From Actinomycetota bacterium (lineage in GTDB: Bacteria > Actinomycetota > Humimicrobiia > Humimicrobiales > Humimicrobiaceae): a stretch of DNA of 35,629 bases. Positions 7,502 through 15,649 of the stretch are shown piece by piece. The notes below the pieces were generated by a model. It was not told where the DNA came from and ran no database searches. It saw only the letters and a program-made list of their open reading frames with translations. The stretch covers positions 1-35,629 of the forward strand of contig JAPLCN010000192.1 in NCBI GenBank assembly GCA_026392215.1, in the 5' to 3' direction. Numbering within the stretch: position 1 is the stretch's first letter; the number at the start of each line of letters is the position of its first letter. The translations under genes were made by a program, and so were the position numbers.

Positions 7502-8263
7502 TTGAAAATATTTTCACGTTTATTTTCTTCTAAAAAAAATCTTACAATTGAAGAATTAAGAAAAAGTACTGTCCCGAAACATGTTGCTGTAATAATGGAT
7601 GGTAATGGAAGATGGGCTTCAAGACATGGGCTGCCCCGCCTTGCCGGCCACAGGGAAGGTGTAAAACCTTTAAAAAGAATAGTCCGATTATGTTCTGATC
7701 TGGGCATAAAATATCTTACTGCTTATTCCTTTTCAAGTGAAAACTGGCAGAGGCCTAAAAATGAAGTTTCAGGGCTTATGCAGTTGTTTTTTGAAACAGT
7801 TGTTGCGGAGCTTGAAGAACTTAACAAAAACGGAGTAAGGATCGTCTTAATAGGGAACAGGAATTTAATTCCGCAAAGGGTTTTAAAAAAATTTGAGGAT
7901 GCTGAAATTATAACAAAAAACAATAACAATGTTGTCTTAAATATTGCATTCAGCTATGGTTCCAGGCAGGAAATACTGGAAGCAGTAAAAAAAGCCTGCA
8001 TCAATATTACAAATAAGGAAATAGATATTAATGATATAGATGAAAGTTATTTTTCCAAACTTCTTTTTACCAAAAATTGCCCTGACCCGGATTTGCTGAT
8101 AAGAACAAGCGGAGAATTCAGAATAAGCAATTTTTTATTGTGGCAGATTGCATATAGCGAGCTTTATTTTACAAAAACTTTATGGCCTGATTTTTCAGAT
8201 GCTGAATTTTTAAAAGCCATTCAGGATTATCAATACAGAAACAGAAGATTCGGGAAGACTTAA
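7502..8263 (+). CDS. uppS: Isoprenyl diphosphate synthase (undecaprenyl diphosphate synthase)
   Basis: This cis-prenyltransferase builds the C55 lipid carrier for peptidoglycan and wall polymers from farnesyl and isopentenyl diphosphates. The catalytic Asp lies in VAVIMDGNGRWASRHGLPRL (about residue 33). GHREGVKPLKRIV, YSFSSENWQRP and the C-terminal PDLLIRTSGEFRISNFLLWQ plus SELYFTKTLWPDF are family signatures. The length, 253 residues, is standard. The start is TTG at 7502 with only a weak ribosome site. It is followed directly by rseP; the usual cdsA and dxr are not between them. Confidence 0.96.
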   Translation: MKIFSRLFSSKKNLTIEELRKSTVPKHVAVIMDGNGRWASRHGLPRLAGHREGVKPLKRIVRLCSDLGIKYLTAYSFSSENWQRPKNEVSGLMQLFFETVVAELEELNKNGVRIVLIGNRNLIPQRVLKKFEDAEIITKNNNNVVLNIAFSYGSRQEILEAVKKACINITNKEIDINDIDESYFSKLLFTKNCPDPDLLIRTSGEFRISNFLLWQIAYSELYFTKTLWPDFSDAEFLKAIQDYQYRNRRFGKT

Positions 8264-8267
8264 ACAA

Positions 8268-9323
8268 ATGAATACAGTTTTCCAATATATATTAGCAATT
8301 CTTGGTTTTTCAATCATAATAATTGTCCATGAATTCGGGCATTTCATTTTTGCAAAAATAAACAAAATTTTTGTTGAGGAATTTTTTGTTGGAATGGGCC
8401 CTAAAATTCTGAAGTTCAAGGCAAAAAGCGGAACATTATGGGGCCTGTCGGCTATACCTGTAGGCGGATATAATAAAATATCAGGTATGGACAGAGATGA
8501 GAAAGTTTCTGAAGACAAAAAAGACCAGGTATACTACAAAAAGCCATTTTGGGTTAAGTTTTCTGTTATTTTTGGCGGAGTATTAATGAATGTTGTTTTT
8601 GCTGTTATCCTTATTATTATTTTTTTTAGCATGGGCATTTATTCGCCTGCAAATACCATTGATTTTATTGAGAAAAACTCTCCTGCTCAAACATATGGCT
8701 TAAATATTAACGATAAAATTCTTTATTTAAATGATACGCAAATAAAGAATTGGGATGATTTTTCAATTAATGTAAAAAAATATCCGGATAAAGATGTAAT
8801 TTTTAAAGTGCTAAGAGATAGCAAAGAGCTAAGCATTAAAGTAAAGCTGGGAGCTAAAGAAGGTTCAGGATATTTAGGAATAAGCCCTAAACTTGAAAAA
8901 GTTAAACTTGGATTTGGCGGGGTAATTAAAGAAACCTTTAAACTTGTCGGCAATTTTACTGCCACTTATTTCAAGCTTCTCGGAATGCTGTTTGCAGGAA
9001 AACTGCCATTTACCGAGGCTCGTCCGGTATCACCTATAGGATTAGTAGCAATTTTCCAGCAATCTGCGGCACTAGGTTTTCAGAATTTTATAATGCTTGT
9101 AGGTTTGGTATCTTTAATTCTCGGGTTTAGCAATCTGATACCACTTCTTCCTTTAGATGGCGGGCATATTGTAATAATAATAATTGAAGCGATAAGAAAA
9201 AAACCCGTAAGTAAAAAAGCTTTTCAAATATACAGTAACATAGGACTGGTTATTTTTATTGCGCTGTTTGCAATTGGATTTGTATTCGATATTATTAAGC
9301 CTATAAATATAAGCAATATGTAA
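8268..9323 (+). CDS. rseP: RseP-type site-2 membrane metalloprotease
   Basis: This intramembrane zinc protease (351 residues) would cut transmembrane anchors such as anti-sigma factors and signal peptide remnants. The HExxH motif is in the first membrane segment (IIVHEFGHFIFAKINKIFVE). The third zinc ligand is in NLIPLLPLDGGHIV near the C-terminus, and a single PDZ domain (about 125-200) lies between. Hydrophobic segments occur near residues 1-20, 95-120, 275-300 and 325-345. The start is ATG four bases after the uppS stop. The placement next to uppS and before ispG is conserved in bacteria. Confidence 0.94.
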   Translation: MNTVFQYILAILGFSIIIIVHEFGHFIFAKINKIFVEEFFVGMGPKILKFKAKSGTLWGLSAIPVGGYNKISGMDRDEKVSEDKKDQVYYKKPFWVKFSVIFGGVLMNVVFAVILIIIFFSMGIYSPANTIDFIEKNSPAQTYGLNINDKILYLNDTQIKNWDDFSINVKKYPDKDVIFKVLRDSKELSIKVKLGAKEGSGYLGISPKLEKVKLGFGGVIKETFKLVGNFTATYFKLLGMLFAGKLPFTEARPVSPIGLVAIFQQSAALGFQNFIMLVGLVSLILGFSNLIPLLPLDGGHIVIIIIEAIRKKPVSKKAFQIYSNIGLVIFIALFAIGFVFDIIKPINISNM

Positions 9324-9385
9324 CTTAAAGGCTGCTTCATTTAATTTCCGGTAATGTTAATTAAGCTTAATTTAGATATATTTCA

Positions 9386-9413
9386 TTGCAATTAATTTTA
9401 TTTTACTGATAAT
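9386..9413 (+). promoter_or_regulatory. Possible promoter upstream of ispG
   Basis: TTGCAA (9386-9391) and GATAAT (9408-9413) are 16 bases apart in the 124-base gap between rseP and ispG. This is the longest gap in this part of the cluster, so an internal promoter is plausible. The match is moderate and the background is very A/T rich. Confidence 0.3.
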
Positions 9414-9447
9414 TTAATAAATAATTATTACTTATAAGTGTTTGCAT

Positions 9448-10542
9448 ATGGAAAAAGGATATAAAAGAAAAGTAACAAGGGAAATTACAATTGGCAGAAA
9501 AAAAATAGGTGCAGGAAGTCCAATTCTTGTCCAATCAATGACTAAAAATAAATTTGAGCACCCCGGACTTTTAAAAGAGGAAATCAGGGGTTTAATCAGT
9601 TCAGGCTGTGAAATTGTAAGGATTGCTGTTACAGATAAAGATTCAATAGCTCATGTCAGTTCTTTATTAAAAGAAGGTTTTTTTAACGACGTGCCATTAG
9701 TGGCAGACGTCCAATTTGACTTTGAACTTGCTCTTCTTGCTCTTGAAGCGGGCGCACATTGCGTAAGGATAAATCCCGGCAATATTGGGGGTCTGCAAAA
9801 AACACGGGAAGTAATAAAAAAAGCAAAAGAAATGGACGCCTGCATCAGAATAGGTGTAAATTCAGGTTCAATTGATAAAAAAATATTAAGAAAAACCAGT
9901 AATGATTTTCCACAGGCAATGATTGAAAGCACTTTGGAGTATGTGAGATTTTTTGAAAATATGCAGTTTTATAATTTCAAAATTTCAGCCAAAGCTTCTT
10001 CAGTGACCGATTCAATTTATGTGTATAAAGCTTTATCTGAAAAGATAAATTATCCCTTGCATCTTGGCATTACTGAAGCAGGTTCAAAATTTGCAGGTTC
10101 CATAAAATCTGCGGTAGGTTTGGGAATTTTACTATATGAGGGGATAGGAGATACGATAAGGGTATCTTTAACTGACGATTCAGTTAAAGAAGTTAAAGCA
10201 GGCTATTATATATTAAACAGCTTAAACCTGCGCAGTTATGGAGTTGATATCATATCCTGCCCGACCTGTGGAAGAACAAAAGCTGATTTAAAAAGCATAG
10301 CAGGAGAAATTGAAAAAATAACACAAAAAATTTCAGTACCTTTAAAAATAGCTGTAATGGGATGCATGGTCAATGGTCCGGGAGAGGCAAAAGAAGCAGA
10401 TATCGGAATAGCATTGGGTACAAGTAAGGCTACTATTTTTCTTAAGGGGAAAGTATTAAAAAAAGTTGAAATAAAAGACGTATTTTTTGAATTTAAAAAT
10501 GAACTTGAAAAATTACTGCAAATAAATAACGTTAGGCTTTAA
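9448..10542 (+). CDS. ispG: 4-hydroxy-3-methylbut-2-enyl diphosphate synthase
   Basis: IspG (GcpE) is the iron-sulfur enzyme of the penultimate step of the MEP isoprenoid pathway. The N-terminal TIM-barrel includes PILVQSMTKNK, VPLVADVQFDFELAL and CVRINPGNIGG. The C-terminal cluster domain has Cys ligands in SCPTCGRTKADL and VMGCMVNGPGEAKEADIGIA. The length is normal for the two-domain form (364 residues from 9448). The track starts at TTG 9442; ATG 9448 (MEKGYKRKV) is two codons in and fits the family better, although neither has a clear ribosome site. It supplies precursors for UppS encoded upstream. dxr is not in the window. Confidence 0.96.
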   Translation: MEKGYKRKVTREITIGRKKIGAGSPILVQSMTKNKFEHPGLLKEEIRGLISSGCEIVRIAVTDKDSIAHVSSLLKEGFFNDVPLVADVQFDFELALLALEAGAHCVRINPGNIGGLQKTREVIKKAKEMDACIRIGVNSGSIDKKILRKTSNDFPQAMIESTLEYVRFFENMQFYNFKISAKASSVTDSIYVYKALSEKINYPLHLGITEAGSKFAGSIKSAVGLGILLYEGIGDTIRVSLTDDSVKEVKAGYYILNSLNLRSYGVDIISCPTCGRTKADLKSIAGEIEKITQKISVPLKIAVMGCMVNGPGEAKEADIGIALGTSKATIFLKGKVLKKVEIKDVFFEFKNELEKLLQINNVRL

Positions 10543-10601
10543 AAATTTAAGCAGGTAACTGAAAATAAAAATAATAAATAATTTAAACAGGGAGAGAAAA
10601 T

Positions 10602-12311
10602 TTGAGGTTTTCAAAATATTTTTTGCCAACGTTAAAAGAGGATCCCAGTGATTCAGATATAATAAGCCATTCCCTAAGCATAAGGGCCGGGCTTATCAGA
10701 AAAGTAGCTTCAGGTATTTATACTTTTCTTCCGCTTGGCTTTAAAATTCTAAAAAAGATTGAAAATATTATAAGGGAAGAGATGAATGATGCAGGAGCTA
10801 TTGAAATTTTTATGCCGGTAATGCAGCCTGCAGAAATCTGGCAGCAGTCAAACAGATGGTATGAATACGGCCCTGAAATGTTTAAGCTTGTTGACAGGAA
10901 CGAAAGAGATTTTTGTCTTGGACCAACCCACGAAGAACTGATTACAACAATGGCAAGCTCTGATATTTATTCATACAAGGATCTACCTGTTAATTTATAC
11001 CAGATCCAGGTTAAATTCAGAGATGAAATAAGGCCAAGATACGGCTTGCTAAGAGCAAGAGAATTCATAATGAAAGATGCATACAGTTTTGGAGCAAGCG
11101 AAGAGGATCTCGATAAAGACTATGATGCAATGTATGCCACGTATGCAAAAATAATTGAAAGAATAGGCCTGAAATATAAGGTGGTGGAAGCAGATACCGG
11201 ATTAATAGGGGGAAAATTTTCACATGAATTTATGATTCTTGCAAAAAACGGTGAAGAAACAATTGCATATTGCGATGAATGCAGATATGCCGCAAATTTT
11301 GATAATGCAAAGTTTAATATAAGGCCGTTTCCTGTAAGTGATGCTGCAGGCTTAAATGAAGGATTAAAAGATATCAAGGAAATTCATACTCCTGGCATTA
11401 AAACCATTGAAGATCTGACAAATTTTTTAACCCAGCCTCCGCAAAATATAATCAAAACAATAGCAGTAAAAAATAATGAAGGTGATGTTTTTGCATTTTT
11501 ATTATCCGGGGATAGAACTCTTAATCTGGCAAAAGCAGAAAAATTTCTTAAAACCAGTCTTGAACTGATAAATGAAGATAATAATATATATAAACTTCCA
11601 CTAGGATTCATTGGTCCTCTCGGATTAAAAAAAGAGATCAGTGTTTATGGAGATTACTCAATACAGAAAAGATCAAACCTGATAGCAGGTGCTAATAAAA
11701 TTGATTATCATTTTAAAAACATAAATATCAACAGGGACTTTGAAGTTAAAGGCTGGGGTAATTTTTCTTATCCTGTCCCTGGAGATTTATGCGAAAGCTG
11801 CGGCAGGGAACTGGAATATGACAAAGGAATTGAAGTAGGCCATATTTTCAAACTTGGAACAAAATACAGCACAAAATTAAACGGTAAGTTTCTTGACAAA
11901 GATGGCAAATTAAAACCTTATATTATGGGCTGCTATGGCATTGGCGTTACACGGATGATGGCAGCAGCAATTGAGCAAAGCCATGATGAAAAAGGGATAA
12001 TATGGCCGAAAAGCATAGCACCTTTTCTTATAAGCCTTATAGCAACCAACATGAGTGAAAACAAAATAAAAGAAGCTGCAGGTAGTGCTTATGAAATGAT
12101 GCTTTCAAAAAAAGTTCAGGTCCTTTATGACGATAGGGATATAAGTGCGGGCATAAAATTTAAAGATTCAGATTTAATAGGCATCCCGATAAAAATGATT
12201 TTCGGGAAAAAGTTTTTACAAAATGAAATTATAGATATTGAATATAGGGACGATGCTTCAAAAACTGAAATTAAATTAAATGAACTGGAAGATTTTGTGA
12301 AAAATTTATAA
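10602..12311 (+). CDS. proS: Prolyl-tRNA synthetase, bacterial (editing-domain) type
   Basis: This class II synthetase (569 residues) charges tRNA-Pro. Motif 2 is in IQVKFRDEIRPRYGLLRARE with FIMKDAYSF after it, and motif 3 in MGCYGIGVTRMMAAAIEQ. Between them lies the ~180-residue INS editing domain (roughly 225-405) that hydrolyses Ala-tRNA-Pro. The C-terminal anticodon-binding domain follows (VLYDDRDISAGIKFKDSDLI). The start is TTG, with GGGAGAG eight bases before it and the usual MRFSKYFLPTLKEDP beginning. The order ispG-proS is conserved. Confidence 0.97.
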   Translation: MRFSKYFLPTLKEDPSDSDIISHSLSIRAGLIRKVASGIYTFLPLGFKILKKIENIIREEMNDAGAIEIFMPVMQPAEIWQQSNRWYEYGPEMFKLVDRNERDFCLGPTHEELITTMASSDIYSYKDLPVNLYQIQVKFRDEIRPRYGLLRAREFIMKDAYSFGASEEDLDKDYDAMYATYAKIIERIGLKYKVVEADTGLIGGKFSHEFMILAKNGEETIAYCDECRYAANFDNAKFNIRPFPVSDAAGLNEGLKDIKEIHTPGIKTIEDLTNFLTQPPQNIIKTIAVKNNEGDVFAFLLSGDRTLNLAKAEKFLKTSLELINEDNNIYKLPLGFIGPLGLKKEISVYGDYSIQKRSNLIAGANKIDYHFKNININRDFEVKGWGNFSYPVPGDLCESCGRELEYDKGIEVGHIFKLGTKYSTKLNGKFLDKDGKLKPYIMGCYGIGVTRMMAAAIEQSHDEKGIIWPKSIAPFLISLIATNMSENKIKEAAGSAYEMMLSKKVQVLYDDRDISAGIKFKDSDLIGIPIKMIFGKKFLQNEIIDIEYRDDASKTEIKLNELEDFVKNL

Positions 12312-12318
12312 AAATTTA

Positions 12319-14499
12319 ATGAATGATTCAAATTCCAATCCTCAAATTAAATTAAAAGGAATTTTAGAAAAGATTATTTTTAAGAATTCCAGCAATGGTT
12401 ATATTATTGCTAAATTCAAGCTTGATGATGAAAAAATAGTTGAAACTGTTTTTGGAATAGTGTTTGAAGCTAACCCCGGAGAACATCTTGAGATTGCCGG
12501 AGAATATGTTAATAATCCGAAATACGGCCGCCAGTTTAAAATAAACAATATAAATACATTACCACCTGCTACAACAGAAGGAATAGAGAAATATCTTGGC
12601 TCCGGACTAATAAAAGGCATCGGACCTGCAATAGCAAAAAAGATTGTTTCCTTTTTTAAAGAAAAAACCCTTGAAATTTTAGACAAGGATATCAATAAGC
12701 TAAGCGAAATTGACGGGCTTGGCATTAAAAGGGTTGATATGATAAAAAAAGAATGGGTGAGGCAATCTAAAATAAAAGATATAATGATATTTTTACAATC
12801 TCTTGAAATAACACCCGCCTATGCAAAAAAAATATTTAACAGATACGGTGATAATTCAATTAAGGTAATCAGAGAAAACCCATACAGACTTTGTGATGAA
12901 ATATTTGGTATTGGTTTTAAAATTGCTGATAAAATTGCAAAAAATGCCGGAATAGAGAAAGAGTCAGTTTTCAGAATCAAATCAGGAATAATATATATGC
13001 TTGGGCAGCTGCAGGAAGCAGGTAACTGCTATTTTCCTTATGATATGCTGCTTGAGCAGGCAAAAGACTTTCTTGATATAGAAATAAATGATATTAAAAA
13101 AACTTTGGATATTCTCAGTAAAGAAAAGGATATTATAGTTTCTGACGACAAGATATATCTTTTTGAAACTTATAATGATGAAAAATTTGTTGCAGAAGAA
13201 CTGATTAAAATAAAAAAAGAACCTTTAAAAACAAGATTGGACCTGATAAGTATTGAAAACCGGATTAAGGAAATTTCAAAAATTTCTAAAATTGAAATTG
13301 ATGAATATCAGCAGGAAGCAGTTATAAGTGCTGTTTCTGAAAAAATATTAGTAATTACAGGAAGCCCCGGGACCGGTAAAAGTACAATTTTAAACTATAT
13401 TTTAAAGATTTTTGAAATGGATAATAAAAATGTGAAACTTGCTGCTCCTACAGGCCGGGCATCAAAAAGGCTTTCAGAAACAACAGGTAAAGAGGCTAAG
13501 ACAATTCACAGGCTTCTTGAATATAATCCAAAATTAAATACATTTTTAAAAAATAACCGCAGGAAGCTTTCGTGTGATTTATTGATTATTGATGAAGCTT
13601 CAATGCTTGATATAAAGCTGATGAAGAATTTAATTGATGCCATTGATTATAAAACAAGAATTATTTTTGTCGGAGATGTTGACCAGCTTCCATCTGTCGG
13701 GCCTGGAAATGTTTTAAACGACATAATAAATTCCAAAGTATTTAAAGTTGTAAGATTAAATAAAATATACAGGCAGTTTGGCAGAAGCAAGATTATCTAC
13801 AATGCACATAGGATAAGAGACGGTTTATATCCAAGCCTGATTTTTAATTCTGAAGATGACAATATCAACGATTTTTATTTTATTGAAAAATCAGAACAGG
13901 AAGATGTTGTAAATACTATTTTAAAGATGCTTTTGTATAACCTTCCAAATAAGTTCGGATTTGATCCTTTAAAAGATGTCCAGATTCTTGTTCCTGTAAA
14001 TAAAGGTATTGTAGGGGTAGAAAACTTAAATTTAAGAATACAGGAGAAATTTAACAGTAATTTAAAAAAGATTATGCGGGGCAGTACAGAATTCAGGCTT
14101 AATGATAAGATTATTCAGCAGAAAAATAATTATGAAAAAGATGTCTATAACGGTGATATCGGATTTATAAAAGATATAGATTTTGAACTGCAGGAATTTA
14201 AAGTTGATTTTAGTGGTAAGATTGTTACTTATAATTTTTATGATACAGATGAGATAAATCTGTCTTATGCAATTTCCATACATAAATCCCAGGGATCAGA
14301 ATTTAAATGCGTTATTGTCCCTATATTAACATCACACTACATGCTTCTTCAAAGGAACCTTTTATATACAGCAATAACCAGGGCAAAAGAGCTGGTTGTA
14401 TTAATTGGAAGCAAAAAAGCAATCGGAATGGCTGTAAGCAAAAATAATGTTGAAAACAGGTTTACCAACTTAAAACTTTTGCTCTCTATGAACTGTTGA
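12319..14499 (+). CDS. recD2: RecD2-like superfamily 1 DNA helicase
   Basis: RecD2 (YrrC) is a 5'-3' helicase that works without RecBC, in repair and replication-fork maintenance. The protein (726 residues) has an OB-like N-terminus (KGILEKIIFKNSSNGYIIAK), helix-hairpin-helix repeats (about 90-220), Walker A ITGSPGTGKST (near residue 350), DEAD-like LLIIDEASMLD, GDVDQLPSVGPGNVLNDI (motif III), and the UvrD-like motif VI region SYAISIHKSQGSEF...YTAITRAKE. It starts at ATG seven bases after the proS stop with a poor ribosome site, so coupling is likely. It occupies the place where rimP is found in many relatives. Confidence 0.92.
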   Translation: MNDSNSNPQIKLKGILEKIIFKNSSNGYIIAKFKLDDEKIVETVFGIVFEANPGEHLEIAGEYVNNPKYGRQFKINNINTLPPATTEGIEKYLGSGLIKGIGPAIAKKIVSFFKEKTLEILDKDINKLSEIDGLGIKRVDMIKKEWVRQSKIKDIMIFLQSLEITPAYAKKIFNRYGDNSIKVIRENPYRLCDEIFGIGFKIADKIAKNAGIEKESVFRIKSGIIYMLGQLQEAGNCYFPYDMLLEQAKDFLDIEINDIKKTLDILSKEKDIIVSDDKIYLFETYNDEKFVAEELIKIKKEPLKTRLDLISIENRIKEISKISKIEIDEYQQEAVISAVSEKILVITGSPGTGKSTILNYILKIFEMDNKNVKLAAPTGRASKRLSETTGKEAKTIHRLLEYNPKLNTFLKNNRRKLSCDLLIIDEASMLDIKLMKNLIDAIDYKTRIIFVGDVDQLPSVGPGNVLNDIINSKVFKVVRLNKIYRQFGRSKIIYNAHRIRDGLYPSLIFNSEDDNINDFYFIEKSEQEDVVNTILKMLLYNLPNKFGFDPLKDVQILVPVNKGIVGVENLNLRIQEKFNSNLKKIMRGSTEFRLNDKIIQQKNNYEKDVYNGDIGFIKDIDFELQEFKVDFSGKIVTYNFYDTDEINLSYAISIHKSQGSEFKCVIVPILTSHYMLLQRNLLYTAITRAKELVVLIGSKKAIGMAVSKNNVENRFTNLKLLLSMNC

Positions 14500-14523
14500 A
14501 TTATTTTATTTTCATGTTATAAT
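14496..14523 (+). promoter_or_regulatory. Strong extended -10 promoter of the nusA-infB operon
   Basis: TTGAAT (14496-14501, overlapping the recD2 stop) and a consensus TATAAT (14518-14523) are 16 bases apart. TG stands at 14515-14516, giving ATGTTATAAT. The bases downstream (CATCCAGA) are identical to those after the rpsB -10. The transcript should begin near 14530, upstream of a hairpin terminator in the leader. Confidence 0.65.
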
Positions 14524-14559
14524 CATCCAGAGATTTTTATTAAATTTAATTAATAAACT

Positions 14560-14593
14560 TAGTGGGCAAAACCCACTATTTTTATTATTTTTG
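14560..14593 (+). terminator. Intrinsic terminator in the nusA leader (probable attenuator)
   Basis: The stem TAGTGGG / CCCACTA (7 bp, loop CAAAA) is followed by TTTTTATTATTTTT, a classic intrinsic terminator. It lies about 30 bases downstream of the predicted nusA start site and 30 bases before the nusA ribosome site, so it must be read through to express nusA. No sequence in the leader that could pair with AGTGGG as an antiterminator was seen. It may also end recD2 transcripts. Confidence 0.75.
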
Positions 14594-14620
14594 TAAATTT
14601 TTAACAATAGGTGAATAAAC

Positions 14621-15637
14621 TTGAACAAAGAATTAATTACAGCACTAAAAGAACTGGAAAGAGAAAAAGGCATTGATCTGGATGTTCTGATTGAAGGCCT
14701 GAAAGTTGCTCTTGTCTATGCTTATAAAAAGAATTATAAAGCAAATTTTAATGCAAGAGTTGATTTTGATCTTAATTCCGGCGAAATAAAGGTTCTTAAA
14801 ATTCTGGAAGAGGGAGAAGCCGAAAAGGAAGGCGTATCTGAAGTAGATGTAACTCCTGAAAATTTCGGCAGAGTTGCAGCCCAAACAGCAAAACAGGTAA
14901 TAACTCAAAAAATAAAAGAAGCTGAACGGGAAGTAATGTACAATGAATATAAGGAACGTGTAGGTGAGTTGGTCATTGGCATTATTCAGCAGCATGATGC
15001 CAGGTGGACACTTGTTGATCTGGGGAAAGTGGAAGCTCTTCTTCCTTCAAATGAACAGGTTCCCGGTGAAAGGTACAGGCATGGTGAAAGGATTAAATGT
15101 TATATTTCTGAAGTAAAAAAGACAACAAAGGGTCCTCAGGTAATTGTATCAAGAACACACAGCGGCTTGATAAAAAAGCTTTTTGAACTTGAAGTTCCGG
15201 AAATTTATGAAGGTATTGTTACTATTAAAAGCATAGCAAGAGAAGCTGGTCACAGGACAAAAATTGCTGTCAGTTCAAGCGAGAGAAATGTAGATCCTGT
15301 AGGTGCATGTGTTGGACCGAAAGGTTCCAGAGTAAGAATGGTTGTTGACGAGCTTGCTGGTGAAAAAGTTGATATTGTCCAATATAGTGATGATGTTGTG
15401 GTATACATTAAAAATTCGTTAAGTCCTGCTAAAGTGATAAAAGTTTTAACAGATGAGGATACAAAATTTGCCCTTGTGGTTGTTCCCAATGAGCAATTGT
15501 CGCTTGCTATCGGCAGGGACGGCCAGAATGCAAGGCTTGCAGCCAAGCTGACATACTGGAAAATAGACATAAAAAGCGAATCTCAATATGAGGAAGAACT
15601 TAATGCAGCAAGAAATGAACGAAAAAACATAAGATAA
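14621..15637 (+). CDS. nusA: Transcription termination/antitermination factor NusA
   Basis: NusA binds RNA polymerase and nascent RNA, promoting pausing, intrinsic termination and rRNA antitermination. The protein (338 residues) is the short form without the C-terminal acidic repeats of E. coli. It has an N-terminal polymerase-binding domain (1-~105), an S1 domain (VGELVIGIIQQHDARWTLVD), and KH domains with DPVGACVGPKGSRVRMVVDE and LAIGRDGQNARLAAKLT. It starts at TTG with AGGTG at 14609. It is preceded by its own promoter and leader terminator. rimP upstream and the small ylxR gene downstream are not present, and infB follows after 12 bases. Confidence 0.97.
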   Translation: MNKELITALKELEREKGIDLDVLIEGLKVALVYAYKKNYKANFNARVDFDLNSGEIKVLKILEEGEAEKEGVSEVDVTPENFGRVAAQTAKQVITQKIKEAEREVMYNEYKERVGELVIGIIQQHDARWTLVDLGKVEALLPSNEQVPGERYRHGERIKCYISEVKKTTKGPQVIVSRTHSGLIKKLFELEVPEIYEGIVTIKSIAREAGHRTKIAVSSSERNVDPVGACVGPKGSRVRMVVDELAGEKVDIVQYSDDVVVYIKNSLSPAKVIKVLTDEDTKFALVVVPNEQLSLAIGRDGQNARLAAKLTYWKIDIKSESQYEEELNAARNERKNIR

Positions 15638-15649
15638 CAGGTGTGGTGA

